In this document: piece after piece, positions 45,884 to 55,354 of the stretch
How the letters are laid out: each line of letters begins with the position of its first letter
Position numbering within the stretch: position 1 is the stretch's first letter
Source: Cylindrospermum sp. NIES-4074
GTDB lineage: Bacteria; Cyanobacteriota; Cyanobacteriia; Cyanobacteriales; Nostocaceae
Length of the DNA: 64,000 nucleotides
Assembly (NCBI GenBank): GCA_003994795.1
Contig: AP018272.1
Span: 156,014-220,013, forward strand
Direction: 5' to 3'
Translations under genes and position numbers: made by a program
Notes under the pieces: model-generated
What the model was told of the DNA's origin: nothing
The model's input: only the letters and a program-made list of their open reading frames with translations
Databases searched by the model: none

Positions 45884-46966
45884 TCAACTGCTAGGATTTT
45901 GACGCTTAATGAGTTTTGGCTTGGGAATAGGTTTAGGTGTTGGGGTTGCATTTTCAGGAAGGGTATAGTTGGCCACAGCTTCGGCAATTGACTGTACTTG
46001 CGTTGCTGTTAAACACTCAGGACAATTAACCATTGTTTGTATTAGTCCGGGTACACCGTGAAAAACTGGTACTGAACAATTATTAACTCCTAACCATTTA
46101 GCTATGGGAAACACCACAGGAGCATAAACAAAATTATCAGGGAGGTTAGGAACTAAAGAAGTAATCCATTGGCTAAACATTTGTTGATGATAAGCACTTT
46201 GAGAAGTGGGACTATTGGAAATTGCCACCCAATTGCTACCTTCTCGACGCTTCCATTTATCGTTGTATGCACTAAACGAACCTTTCCAGGTTTTAACCTC
46301 TAATAAAAAAACACCTTTTAAACCAATAATTAGATGGTCTACTTCTGTTAAAATACCTGAGTTATTAGTGGGAATTAAGGCATTGTTAAACATTACCCAG
46401 GTATCAGGAAAGTGTTGGAAGACTGCTGAGATACCCCATTCCCCCATATTGCCTTGGAATTTATTTTTGGCTTGCTTAAATTCATACATGAATGAACCTA
46501 GTCCACCCAAAATCCCATTACCTAATACTTGGTGAATTTCTTGGTGTTTAACATATTTTTTAGCATCTATTTTTTGCTGGAATGCTGCCGTTAGTGATGG
46601 TGATTGTTGTAAGTTTCTCATAATAATTCTTATACTTTCCTCAATTTGTGTGTTAACAATTGGCGTTGATAATGTCTGATTTTCCTGTAAGTTGATGGTT
46701 TGTCTCCAAACTGGATTTTTATTACCAGTTACTTGTCCCCAAATATATAATCGTTTGATTGCTGGTAACTTTAATTTTTTTATAGCTTTGCGAACATAAT
46801 CAACAAAAAAAGATTGGTCGAGAACTTCTGTTGACTCAGCAACCACAGTGATGATTTCATTTTTGATACTCACCTGAACCATTATTCCTTTAGGTTGTAG
46901 TGCTTTGCTCATTAGAGTAGCGATCGCTTGAGAATCACCCTGTTTAGCTAGTTTTAAAGTATTCAT
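45884..46966 (-). CDS. NERD-domain protein
   Basis: A 360-residue protein. The N-terminal 110 residues (MNTLKLAKQGDSQAIATLMS, then RLYIWGQVTGNKNPVWRQTI) form a module seen at the start of many cyanobacterial proteins. The C-terminal half has a nuclease-related NERD domain: GNMGEWGISAVFQHFPDTW, TEVDHLIIGLKGVFLLEVKT (Asp, and Glu-x-Lys active-site pattern) and KWKRREGSNW. It may be a DNA-binding or nicking enzyme. Its ATG lies within the end of the frameshifted XRE-type gene, so they were once one transcript. Confidence 0.75.
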   Translation of the reverse strand: MNTLKLAKQGDSQAIATLMSKALQPKGIMVQVSIKNEIITVVAESTEVLDQSFFVDYVRKAIKKLKLPAIKRLYIWGQVTGNKNPVWRQTINLQENQTLSTPIVNTQIEESIRIIMRNLQQSPSLTAAFQQKIDAKKYVKHQEIHQVLGNGILGGLGSFMYEFKQAKNKFQGNMGEWGISAVFQHFPDTWVMFNNALIPTNNSGILTEVDHLIIGLKGVFLLEVKTWKGSFSAYNDKWKRREGSNWVAISNSPTSQSAYHQQMFSQWITSLVPNLPDNFVYAPVVFPIAKWLGVNNCSVPVFHGVPGLIQTMVNCPECLTATQVQSIAEAVANYTLPENATPTPKPIPKPKLIKRQNPSS

Positions 46967-47388
46967 AACTGCCTATCCCCCTGCATAGCGGTTTTGCCCG
47001 GCATCTGAGGTGGTGTGGTGGTGAATTCTGCGTTTTTTGTGCGGGCGGCGAGTTAAGTTGACGAGCGAGTGTCAACACAGTAGACCTAAAATGCTCTACA
47101 TCCTGGGTCTTTTTGTAGAACACAATAATATTAATGCTGCTGGTATAAATTACTAACCACTGTTGTTTAATAAAGGTACCCAAGTCCCGTAGCTTTTGTT
47201 CAATCTTCTCCATTGCCAAGGGTGACGGATTAGAATGCTGATTTTCCCATCGGCTAACAGTGAGTGAGCAAAGCCACATTCAACTCACTAGCCAGCCCCT
47301 TTTGTGTCAGTCCCATTAATCCGCGAAATTCCCTGATGAATTGGCTAACTATCGGCTGTTTGACTACCAAATGTTTTTTGATTGTCAT
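46944..47388 (-). pseudogene. XRE-family helix-turn-helix regulator with a 4-bp duplication frameshift
   Basis: From ATG 47388 the protein reads MTIKKHLVVKQPIVSQFIRE, then GLMGLTQKGLASELNVALL and a stop soon after. The other frame continues LTVSRWENQHSNPSPLAMEK, the second half of the same XRE helix-turn-helix. At the junction the minus strand has CTCACTCACTG, so one extra CTCA unit at about 47262-47270 explains the shift. Without it LLTVSRWEN would be continuous. The C-terminal part continues to 46944. The product is inactive as read. Confidence 0.82.
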
Positions 47389-47457
47389 CTGCCTTAAGAC
47401 GTAACAAATGTTGTATTGAAAAAAATAATAAGCATATTGACACCCAATAGCAATCAA

Positions 47458-47873
47458 TCATCTATTGGGATTTATTTATTATCTGATGAGAGAAAATTGA
47501 TTTATCTATGATTCAATCTAAGTAAATCTGTATAAGTGGTGAAATTTCCACTTTACGCGTATATACATATTATTAATATTCTTCTAACATAAAAAAATCT
47601 ACTTGCCGTGGTTAATTCTTAGTACAAGTCGCCCATAGTAGGCTATACCAACTTATCCCCACTAATTTAACACTGCAATTATACCCCGCTACTTACTAAA
47701 TAAGGGTACTATTCGCCACCATATATTTTGCAGACATCGCCCGCCGCCGACACCCAAGTAGTGATTTATTCACAATCAAGAGTGGAAAATTTCGGTAAGT
47801 ACCTTTTGGGCGTGAGCCTACGGTAGTCCGCGTCAATGCGTACTGCACAGTACAATTTGTATAGGTTGTAACT
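47458..47873. other. Gene-free stretch upstream of the PEP-CTERM gene
   Basis: A+T-rich DNA with TACGCGTATATA near 47555 and no gene. It should carry the promoter of the gene at 47874. Confidence 0.4.
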
Positions 47874-48713
47874 ATGGAGAAAAATTTTGTGAAAATTAAA
47901 TGGCTCTATTTCTTACCGTTTTTTTGTTTGGCAATTGTAGCTTCGCCATCAGCATCTTCTGCACAAGTCGTTGATTTTGAAGATTTAACCCTTTCGCCAG
48001 AATCTTTTAACAATGGTGCTGATAATGCTGGCGGTTTCACAAGTCAAGGCGCGTTTTTCAACAACAACTACAACCCAACCTTTCAAAGCTGGTCTGGGTG
48101 GTCTTATTCCAACACAACTGATACAACCACGCCAGGATTCCTTAACCAATATAGTGCTTATACTGGAGGTGGCTTTAATGGTTCAAGTAACTATGGAGTT
48201 GCTTTTACCTTCACTCCTGGCAGTGCTTATATCGATTTACCAACAGGTTTAAGTGCTAAGTCGGCCCGAATTACTAATACAACTTATGCCGCCTTATCAA
48301 TACTTAATGGAGACCAGTTTGCTAAAAAGTTTGGTGGTGCTAACGGTAACGACCCTGACTTTTTTCTATTGAACATTACGGGTCTTGATGCTGCAAATCA
48401 ACAAACAGGTAGCGTCGATTTTTATCTAGCAGATTACCGTTTTACAGATAATTCACAAGACTATCTTGTTGATACATGGAACCTTGTGGATCTATCGAGT
48501 TTAGGAGGAGCCACAAGGCTTTCCTTCGCAGTCACTTCTTCAGATATTGGGCCATTTGGTCTAAATACTCCAGCATATTTTGCCTTAGACAACCTTACTT
48601 TGGAACCCTCAAATGTGGCAACAGTTCCTGAACCGTTTTTTGTACCTAGCTTATTAGGTTTTGCAGCTTTTGGTATTGGTTCAATACTCAAACGCCAGCT
48701 GAAACTGAGTTAA
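47874..48713 (+). CDS. PEP-CTERM exported protein, DUF4465-like
   Basis: A 279-residue exported protein. A signal peptide (FLPFFCLAIVASPSASSAQ) is followed by a domain with VDFEDLTLSPESFNNGADNA, GGFTSQGAFFNNNY, WSGWSYSNTTDTTTPGF and NQYSAYTGGGFNGSSNYGVA, the pattern of DUF4465 proteins. The end has VPEPFFVPSLLGFAAFGIG and KRQ, a PEP-CTERM sorting signal read by an exosortase. It would be released to the envelope or matrix. It stands alone next to a MITE. Confidence 0.83.
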   Translation: MEKNFVKIKWLYFLPFFCLAIVASPSASSAQVVDFEDLTLSPESFNNGADNAGGFTSQGAFFNNNYNPTFQSWSGWSYSNTTDTTTPGFLNQYSAYTGGGFNGSSNYGVAFTFTPGSAYIDLPTGLSAKSARITNTTYAALSILNGDQFAKKFGGANGNDPDFFLLNITGLDAANQQTGSVDFYLADYRFTDNSQDYLVDTWNLVDLSSLGGATRLSFAVTSSDIGPFGLNTPAYFALDNLTLEPSNVATVPEPFFVPSLLGFAAFGIGSILKRQLKLS

Positions 48714-48744
48714 TTGCAACACTTCTGGGTTGGGTAAATCTTTG

Positions 48745-48878
48745 ACAAAACTGGACAACCGTCGCATTTTGGCGGGTATTCTGACAACTTAGGTATAATA
48801 CTAAACCTGGGAAACCCGCAAAATGCGTGAGATTGTGGCATTGCAGAGTAGATTTTGGAAACGGTTGTCCAGTTTTGT
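48745..48878. mobile_element. 134-bp MITE with 18-bp perfect terminal inverted repeats
   Basis: ACAAAACTGGACAACCGT at the left end and its exact inverse ACGGTTGTCCAGTTTTGT at the right end bound the element. An inner inverted pair (CGCATTTTGGCGGGT and ACCCGCAAAATGCG) makes a near-complete cruciform. It starts 30 bases after the PEP-CTERM gene's stop. Confidence 0.88.
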
Positions 48879-48955
48879 CCAGATAAAATGAAGCGGGTTG
48901 AGCCATTGACTTTGAGCAGATTCAAATTAATTGCTGTAAGTCACAACCATTTTAG

Positions 48956-49012
48956 GCGATTGTCTTCGGGGGGCGGGTACGCGAACGTGGGAGCGTGCCG
49001 GAGCCAATCGCC
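48956..49012. repeat. Small dispersed repeat
   Basis: GGCGATTGTCTTCGGGGGGC to GCCGGAGCCAATCGCC has nearly inverted ends (GGCGATTG and CAATCGCC). The rest of 48879-49176 has no gene. Confidence 0.5.
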
Positions 49013-49176
49013 ATTTCATCCCCCTTGATAAATCCATTCTCTCCCCACCCTGTCTGCTGATCGCCGGGGTGTAATAAAGCCTGCGTTCTGAACCACCGGC
49101 ACTAACAATGCGGAAATGCCAGCAATGCTCTTCTGTATAAAACACTGATATTAATAGCTTTTTATACCTAATTTAA

Positions 49177-50424
49177 TTATTTCGGTGTCACAGCTTTCCC
49201 CGTGGCTGTTGCGCTGCCAGGAACTATGCCGCTCTTGATGTAATTGGTATACTGTTCTTGTGTGAAATTGTGCAGTGAGAATATTAAAGCTTTTCCAATA
49301 GCTTCTCGATGAGTTCTGATCATGAAGTTTAACGTGGATGCACCCAGAGCTTTTTTTGCCCATTCTATGGGTTGAGTACTTGCAACAGTATGTTCCGCTA
49401 TGGTTCTCCAAAATCCTTTAAAATTCAAATCGTCATTGATATCTTTTATTGCCTGATTTTTCTTATCTTTGGGAATTTTATCAAGTTCAGTCTGCAAGTA
49501 ATTTTCAACAGTGCCCTGTTCCAGGCTTACCATCTTCAAATCAAACATTAAAGGCGATATCTCATCAATTGAAGCAGGATTTAGAGGGTCTGTGGGTTTT
49601 CCTCTGCTCATCAAATTACTAATCACTCTCATATTAGAATCCAACAATATTTTGTTCACTTCTTGAAGAATTTTAATAGCCTCTTGTGAATGTAGCGCTC
49701 CGCCAACGACACCTTCAATAGCACCTACACCATATTCATTTGTGACTTGAGATGCTGCACCAAAAAACCTCACACCTTTAGGTAGACCTGCACCGCCTTC
49801 TTGAGCCAAGCTATCTATAACGCCGTAATAATCACTTCTTTCCTCTATAGTTGCATATTCCTCTGGATGATGATTTTTTGTATTGAAAATAGCAGCTTTA
49901 ACAAAGGTGTTTTTTGTATTGGCTAATTTGCCAATATTAGACTTCCAAGTATGTCTATCAAATGCATTCCAGTCTTTATCGGTAAGTGCTATTTTACGCA
50001 GATAAATCGAGGTAGCTAAACCATTTCCTGATTTCATTAATTCCCAGGCTATCTTTGAGTTTTCATCTTCCTTTCTCTGAATTGTTTGGGGGTTAGTCGT
50101 TGGTGCATCTATTGACATCACTCGTTCCGCCATTGAGTCAGCTTCTCGCTCATACTTCCCTGGCTTACCAGAGAGTTTCATTTGAATTCTAGGGACTCTT
50201 GGTGGTGCTATATGACGAGTAAATACAGATGGGTCTGGGAAGCCATCACTAACTTCTTTGGTTTTTTCCCCTTTAGCCTGTAATTTATCTGTTTGGTTTT
50301 GTTGGGTCGTTGGTTCTGCAACTTGGGGTTGAACTACGAAAGGGCGTGGTGCGAACTGATTTGATGCTGGTGCATCAGAGTTATTTGAATTGGTCTTGGA
50401 GGTTCTGTGCTGTCTGCTATACAT
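49177..50424 (-). CDS. Protein with eCIS-core-like N-terminal motif
   Basis: A 415-residue protein. The first 110 residues are Gln/Pro/Thr-rich and disordered and carry QMKLSGKPGKYEREAD and SMAERVM, the short motif (KLxxGxPGDxYEQEADxxA) of proteins encoded with extracellular contractile injection systems (DUF4157/eCIS core). The His-Glu-x-x-His that follows it in many relatives is absent. The remaining 300 residues form a helical domain I do not recognise (HTWKSNIGKLANTKNT, GRSDYYGV-like SDYYGVIDSLAQEG). Such proteins are proposed cargo or effectors. No injection-system genes are in the window. Confidence 0.68.
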   Translation of the reverse strand: MYSRQHRTSKTNSNNSDAPASNQFAPRPFVVQPQVAEPTTQQNQTDKLQAKGEKTKEVSDGFPDPSVFTRHIAPPRVPRIQMKLSGKPGKYEREADSMAERVMSIDAPTTNPQTIQRKEDENSKIAWELMKSGNGLATSIYLRKIALTDKDWNAFDRHTWKSNIGKLANTKNTFVKAAIFNTKNHHPEEYATIEERSDYYGVIDSLAQEGGAGLPKGVRFFGAASQVTNEYGVGAIEGVVGGALHSQEAIKILQEVNKILLDSNMRVISNLMSRGKPTDPLNPASIDEISPLMFDLKMVSLEQGTVENYLQTELDKIPKDKKNQAIKDINDDLNFKGFWRTIAEHTVASTQPIEWAKKALGASTLNFMIRTHREAIGKALIFSLHNFTQEQYTNYIKSGIVPGSATATGKAVTPK

Positions 50425-50646
50425 TTTTTTACTTTTAATATTTTTACAATCTTAAATTCAGTATATATTCTTGGTTATATTTTGTATTTGTCTCTGTCAA
50501 CAAATAAAAAACTTGACATTTAAACTAAGTATATCAACTCATGAACTTTATAAAAAAGCCACCCCAGTGCTTGACTGCAACTGACCTTAGCTAGTTTATT
50601 GAGATTTAGGGCAATGCTGCAAGAATTAAATGTTAGAAAAGTAAAG

Positions 50647-50663
50647 CCGTCCCAGAAGGACGG
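50647..50663. terminator. Hairpin upstream of the DUF1499 gene
   Basis: CCGTCC, cagaa, GGACGG, then GGTTTTAAACC. The pattern resembles IS200/IS605-end hairpins. It may terminate transcription entering from the left. The surrounding 50425-50709 holds no gene. Confidence 0.4.
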
Positions 50664-50709
50664 GGTTTTAAACCCAAATTTTCGATAAACTTTGAGGAAT
50701 AAATTTCTA

Positions 50710-51189
50710 ATGTCCCGTCTAATAGCGTTCTCACAGCGACTACAGAGTATTACTTTTGTAGTTTTACTAACCCTGACCATTAGTTTAATACTGACAGGGG
50801 TTACTTGGGCTTCTGGTTTGGGAATTCAATCAGGTCATCTTACTCCCTGTCCAGCTTCCCCGAACTGTGTTGTCAGTCAAGACGCCGATGCTAAACACGC
50901 CGCTGACCCGATTCCCTATCATGTAGACCGTGATACAGCACGAGAAACCTTACTCAAAGTTCTCACGGTTGTTCCCCGCACAGAGGTGATAGAACAGACA
51001 GATAACTACATCCATGCTCTTTCTAAAAGCCGCATCTTTAAATTTATTGATGATGTAGAATTTTATTTTCCCAGCGATGAGTCAGTAATTCATTTGCGAT
51101 CTGCATCTCGTGTGGGAGATTCGGATCTTGGTGTTAACCGCAGACGTGTGGAGCAAATTCGTCTGGCTCTGCGCGACTTAAACATTTGA
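50710..51189 (+). CDS. DUF1499-family exported protein
   Basis: A 159-residue protein from ATG 50710. A signal or anchor segment (FVVLLTLTISLILTGVTWAS) is followed by LTPCPASPNCVVSQDAD, the family's CPxSPNCV signature, and FKFIDDVEFYFPSDESVIHL and RSASRVGDSDLGVNRRRVE. The family is widespread in cyanobacteria and plants; its biochemical role is unknown. The family core appears complete. Confidence 0.88.
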   Translation: MSRLIAFSQRLQSITFVVLLTLTISLILTGVTWASGLGIQSGHLTPCPASPNCVVSQDADAKHAADPIPYHVDRDTARETLLKVLTVVPRTEVIEQTDNYIHALSKSRIFKFIDDVEFYFPSDESVIHLRSASRVGDSDLGVNRRRVEQIRLALRDLNI

Positions 51190-51217
51190 TTTTAACTGGC
51201 ATTCAATTGATTGAGTA

Positions 51218-51278
51218 GCGATCGCCTCCGGTAGGCGGTTATGCGATCGCCTCCGGCACACTCCCGCGATCGCACTTA
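51218..51278. repeat. Three HIP1 octamers with dispersed-repeat spacers
   Basis: GCGATCGCCTCCGG occurs at 51219 and 51244, and GCGATCGCACTT at 51265. The first two copies bracket TAGGCGGTTAT, which looks like a small insertion between duplicated HIP1 ends. Confidence 0.6.
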
Positions 51279-51502
51279 TCCCCTAAAAACGAGTCACAGT
51301 TGCAGACACTTTGGTAAAATTCCCATACTAATGATAAGGCCAAACTTATTACAAGTAATTAACCGGACTTGATATCAATTTATACAATTCAAATGCGGAA
51401 CAACCCACCTGAAATAACTGAAAACAACCTTGAGGGGTAAATCTATTGAGAGTGGGGTGGATAATTTCTTAGTACAAAAGAGAAGCGATCGCTCGGCTGG
51501 GA

Positions 51503-51815
51503 TTGCCCAACAAACGTGGTCAACAAGTCTGGTTGGTGGGTTTAAAGTTTCCTGTTTCTATTTCTTGGTATTACCTCAAGCGGGATAATGGCAGGCTCGA
51601 AAAACGATTTATTCTCTCTACCAAGCCTCTCAAGGCTAGCACTATCAATTGGTGGGGTAAGCGTAGATGGCTTTCTTGTGGGCTGGTTTAAGACGGCGAA
51701 ACATCGTTTTGGACTACACCGTTTTGGCCAAGTAACTCTTTTGGGTGTTTATCGTTGGCTGGTTTTATCTCTTATTGCTATTTGTGAATTGGCTTTGCTC
51801 TACACCTTAAGGTAA
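51503..51815 (+). pseudogene. DDE transposase C-terminal remnant (IS4-like)
   Basis: Two frames together give the C-terminal 100 residues of a transposase: QVWLVGLKFPVSISWYYLK, RFILSTKPLKASTINWWGKR, then in the next frame GWFKTAKHRFGLHRFGQVTL and LGVYRWLVLSLIA. One extra base near 51665-51680 separates WWGKRRW from GWFKTAKH. The upstream two thirds are missing. It lies 250 bases before CRISPR array 1, so an insertion event touched this side of the island. Confidence 0.78.
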
Positions 51816-52063
51816 AAGCTGCTCTAAGATTTTGCTAGCACTTTCATGCGAATGACAAATTTATGATGTTTCTCTCATCTCTCTGCGGTAGGGTCGGCAA
51901 AATCCAGAAGTGCTTATTATCTCGTTAACCCCGCTGATGCCTTCTGGTGAAAGGGTTTCATCGTTTTTCTAGCCCCAACTGGCTCATATAAATCCTGTGA
52001 ACATAGACCCTGCCGCAAATGGCAGCTGGACATTAGGCACAATCTGGGTTTAAGGTAAGAGGG
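51816..52063 (+). promoter_or_regulatory. Leader region of CRISPR array 1
   Basis: The 248 bases between the transposase remnant and the first repeat hold no gene. Because the degenerate repeat is at the other end, this side is the leader with the promoter. No exact promoter can be assigned. Confidence 0.5.
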
Positions 52064-52831
52064 GTCACTTCTATTCTGAGAAGTGGAATTAATGGAAACT
52101 TCTGTTTTGAATTCCGCAAAACCTTGTGCAACAAACACTACCAAGTCACTTCTATTCTGAGAAGTGGAATTAATGGAAACGCTGACATTCTTTGGGATGC
52201 CAGTATCAGAAAGATGGTCACTTCTATTCTGAGAAGTGGAATTAATGGAAACGAGGGCTACTCCGATTGCCGTCTTTGTTGGGCTAGTCACTTCTATTCT
52301 GAGAAGTGGAATTAATGGAAACCCTCGGGCACGGACGGCGCGTTCGCCAAGCTGCGTCACTTCTATTCTGAGAAGTGGAATTAATGGAAACTATTATGGT
52401 CTGAGTATGGCTGACGATTTCATATACGTCACTTCTATTCTGAGAAGTGGAATTAATGGAAACTTGGTTAGCAGCACACCTGGCGACCAAAGAGGGTAGG
52501 TCACTTCTATTCTGAGAAGTGGAATTAATGGAAACATGAAGTCGTCGCTGAGTTCTCTAACGTCGTATTCGTAGAGTCACTTCTATTCTGAGAAGTGGAA
52601 TTAATGGAAACAATGCACAGAGGGCGATTGGCATTTTGACGGCGTAATCTGTCACTTCTATTCTGAGAAGTGGAATTAATGGAAACATGCCACCCCATTC
52701 CTTGAGTTCGGCTTCACAATAGTCACTTCTATTCTGAGAAGTGGAATTAATGGAAACGCAGCTAACCTAACAAGAATATTATCTACACTTGCTTGGTCAC
52801 TTCTATTCTGAGAAGTGGAATTAATCAAAAC
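52064..52831 (+). CRISPR. CRISPR array 1: 11 repeats of 36 bp, 10 spacers
   Basis: Repeats start GTCACTTCTATTCTG and end TTAATGGAAAC. Starts are 52064, 52145, 52217, 52287, 52356, 52428, 52500, 52576, 52651, 52722 and 52796; spacers are 45, 36, 34, 33, 36, 36, 40, 39, 35 and 38 bases. An inner 7-bp stem (CACTTCT with AGAAGTG, 6-base loop) makes a hairpin. The last repeat ends TTAATCAAAAC, two changes, so it is the leader-distal end and transcription is rightward. The GGAAAC 3' end fits the usual 8-nt crRNA tag ending GAAAC. No cas1, cas2 or cas6 is near. Confidence 0.97.
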
Positions 52832-52864
52832 AAAAAGGTCGGATGTTAACATTCCGACCTTTTT
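52832..52864. terminator. Bidirectional terminator after CRISPR array 1
   Basis: AAAAAGGTCGGA, a short loop with GTTAAC, TCCGACCTTTTT. The 12-bp stem with A5 and T5 arms begins on the base after the last repeat and lies 35 bases past the stop of the convergent WYL gene, so it can end both transcripts. Confidence 0.88.
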
Positions 52865-52899
52865 AAATAACCATTAAATATAGTTTAAATATTTACTTA

Positions 52900-55095
52900 C
52901 TACTCGCTATAAACCTCAACAATCTCCTCACCTATTCCCCTAACCTTAACTACTAACTCTTCTGGCTGTAACACCCTTAAACCTCCTCCAAACCCAACAA
53001 TCCATCGAATAAATTCCACATCACCCAAACACCATTTAGGCAACACTACCCGAAAGCGATTGGGGAAGTTTTTATCTCCAGTTTTATTGAGACAGAAAAT
53101 CGACTTGGAAGAACTTAACTTTCCTCCAAATACAGGCGGAGACATCTTCATTTGCTGTGCAGGAAATCTCTTAGTCCCCTCAGCAATAAATCTAAATATT
53201 TGATCATTAACCCATAGTTCTACTGTCACACAAACTTGAGATCGCTTTTCTTTGTCCTCACTCAGAAACTGAAGCTGGTCACTAGCACTGTACCCCAAAA
53301 AAATCCCCGCACCAGCAGCAGAGAGTTTCTGCAATTTCTGCAATGACTTTTCTTGTTCCTGCCGTGAACGCACTCTCCCTTGAGGCCGACCGATAAACAA
53401 TCTATCCAAGCGTTCAAATCGGAACAACCCCGCATACTTTCCACCTTCACACTCATAACCCAAATACCACGCAGTGTTACAAAACACTATTTGCAAGGGA
53501 TATGCTAAAAAGAACCCTTCCTCATCAAGCGCAAACTTACCGCCACCAGGAAAGCGATTTAACTCTAGCAGTTGTCCATTAGCGATCGCCTCTTCTAATT
53601 GCTGTAAATTGCTAGAAAGCGCCTCTGGTGGTAAAAAAGCCGAGTCAATCATACTGCGATTGGCGATCGCTCTTACCGGATACACGTTACTCACTCCTAA
53701 CTTACTCTGTGCCATCCGCACTGCAAAAGTCTCATAAATTTCCAGCGCTACAGGATCATCAAAGCTTTTCGCTTGGGACTGAAGGACACCAAACACTTTG
53801 ATTAATTCATGTTGTGACAAAATCCCTGTCCCCGCAAAGTAGCCATTTCTGAGGGGAAATTCAGGCAAGATTTTATATGGTTTCAGAACCTTTTCAATGT
53901 CTTTGCGGACAGTATCTAGCCCATCATCGTCGATAATCCCATTATTTTTAAGTGCAGACACAAGAGTTTTTAAGCTTCCCTTTCCCGAATCTTGCAAAAA
54001 CGGGTGGTGTAGAATCAAGCCAATTGTCTGTATCAACCGCTGGAATGTGCCTAAGTCAGAATAGGCGTGGGTGACAACAGAAAATGGCGCAATAGAGTCA
54101 TGGGGAGACGGGGAACTCGCAACCCCCAGAAAGTGAGAATTAGGGATAGTGTTGGCGCCAATGAGACTATTTTGTTCTAACCAGAGTAAATCAGATGCGA
54201 TCGCCTGAGCATCAGCATAGATATTCCCGCACAATTTACCCATAAAGGCGTTCACTTCCGCCGCCGCACTAGTAAACTGAGGAACGTTACCCAAAATGCT
54301 TTCTAGCAGACTAGGCTGGCTTGCTTGCAGATTACCGATTCCTGGGTAGCGAATTATCAGGGAAATCAGATGCATTAAGCGTTCAAAGTCCAGCAGCTTA
54401 CTGTAAGAGTGTAAAGTGATGTGGCGGTTGCGGTTGGCGCGGTTGATGAGGGTACGAGAAAGCTGTTGGGTTGAAATTTGTTGAATGTCAAACTTGGGGG
54501 AAGTAACATCAATTGCTTTGACTGCCGTAAACCCTTCTGCTGCAATTGGTGGAAAGTCTTGCAGAGACTTGTGCATATTCTCAATTACGGAGTCTGCAAC
54601 CTGGCGGGGGCGTTGTTGGTTCCACAGCTTGCAAGTTGCCAGGGGAGTTTGCAAGTACCACCCCATCCACAGAACTGGATTTGTCAAAGATGAATTTAAC
54701 TTTTGCAACAAATCCATCCGCCACGGCCGTTTGGCATTGGTAGCGTCATAGATTACAGTATCACCTTGTGCGATCGCCTCCGCTATCTCAGAGATAACTT
54801 TTGACTCAATCTGACTCCACTCACCCTGGATAGTTGCGTTGCCGTAGAGTTGTTGACGAATAGCGTCAGTAGAGACAACACGATAATTCCCCAGTTTGGC
54901 TAACTCGGCAGCGAGGCTGGATTTCCCACTACCAGGGATACCAATGAGAAAGTGACAGATAGGAGGGGTTGGCATTTTCTTTACATACTCACTCAGGCTG
55001 ATTTTTTTGTATCCTCTTTTAGACTTAAAATCTAGTCCTGTCAAGCGAATCACGAATTTATCACTACTTTTTTCTATAAATTTCGTCATTCGCAT
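52900..55095 (-). CDS. P-loop (polynucleotide-kinase-like) and WYL-domain fusion protein
   Basis: Up to 731 residues. A P-loop kinase-like domain starts with CHFLIGIPGSGKSSLAAEL (Walker A), VVSTDAIRQQLYGNA, VIYDATNAKRPWR and WYLQTPLATCKLWNQQRPR, like T4 polynucleotide kinase. A helical middle with VRAIANRSMIDSAFLPPEAL leads into a WYL-type domain (LELNRFPGGGKFALDE, PLQIVFCNTAWYLGYE, GLFRFERLDRLFIGRP). WYL domains bind nucleic acid or nucleotides and one regulates CRISPR transcripts in Synechocystis. ATG 54975 (MPTPPICH) is an alternative start that drops 40 Lys-rich residues. It converges on array 1 and is divergent from the cmr operon, so it may regulate or process crRNA. Confidence 0.8.
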   Translation of the reverse strand: MRMTKFIEKSSDKFVIRLTGLDFKSKRGYKKISLSEYVKKMPTPPICHFLIGIPGSGKSSLAAELAKLGNYRVVSTDAIRQQLYGNATIQGEWSQIESKVISEIAEAIAQGDTVIYDATNAKRPWRMDLLQKLNSSLTNPVLWMGWYLQTPLATCKLWNQQRPRQVADSVIENMHKSLQDFPPIAAEGFTAVKAIDVTSPKFDIQQISTQQLSRTLINRANRNRHITLHSYSKLLDFERLMHLISLIIRYPGIGNLQASQPSLLESILGNVPQFTSAAAEVNAFMGKLCGNIYADAQAIASDLLWLEQNSLIGANTIPNSHFLGVASSPSPHDSIAPFSVVTHAYSDLGTFQRLIQTIGLILHHPFLQDSGKGSLKTLVSALKNNGIIDDDGLDTVRKDIEKVLKPYKILPEFPLRNGYFAGTGILSQHELIKVFGVLQSQAKSFDDPVALEIYETFAVRMAQSKLGVSNVYPVRAIANRSMIDSAFLPPEALSSNLQQLEEAIANGQLLELNRFPGGGKFALDEEGFFLAYPLQIVFCNTAWYLGYECEGGKYAGLFRFERLDRLFIGRPQGRVRSRQEQEKSLQKLQKLSAAGAGIFLGYSASDQLQFLSEDKEKRSQVCVTVELWVNDQIFRFIAEGTKRFPAQQMKMSPPVFGGKLSSSKSIFCLNKTGDKNFPNRFRVVLPKWCLGDVEFIRWIVGFGGGLRVLQPEELVVKVRGIGEEIVEVYSE

Positions 55096-55354
55096 GAATA
55101 GCAGTTTACAACTCTCAGATTGCAGCTAAGATAAAAGCACAACATAAATCTGCAAAATTTTACACAGTGAAAAATCTAGAAGTTTTCTCAGCATACTGCT
55201 TACTGTGTAGGCGAGAGCAGGATTTCCGACCCTTGAATTTAGTCATGAACCACCCAACCCGCTGCTAGGTAACAAGCAATTGTTACAAAGTATTTTTCTT
55301 TCTCAAAAGCAAAATTAAAATGTGTATTTTGATAACCTACTGTATAAACAAAAT

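Noticed and set aside
52236..52499. Open frames running through CRISPR array 1 on both strands
   Set aside because: They encode the repeat over and over (TSILRSGINGN and its reverse) and only reflect a 36-bp repeat with spacer lengths that keep frame.
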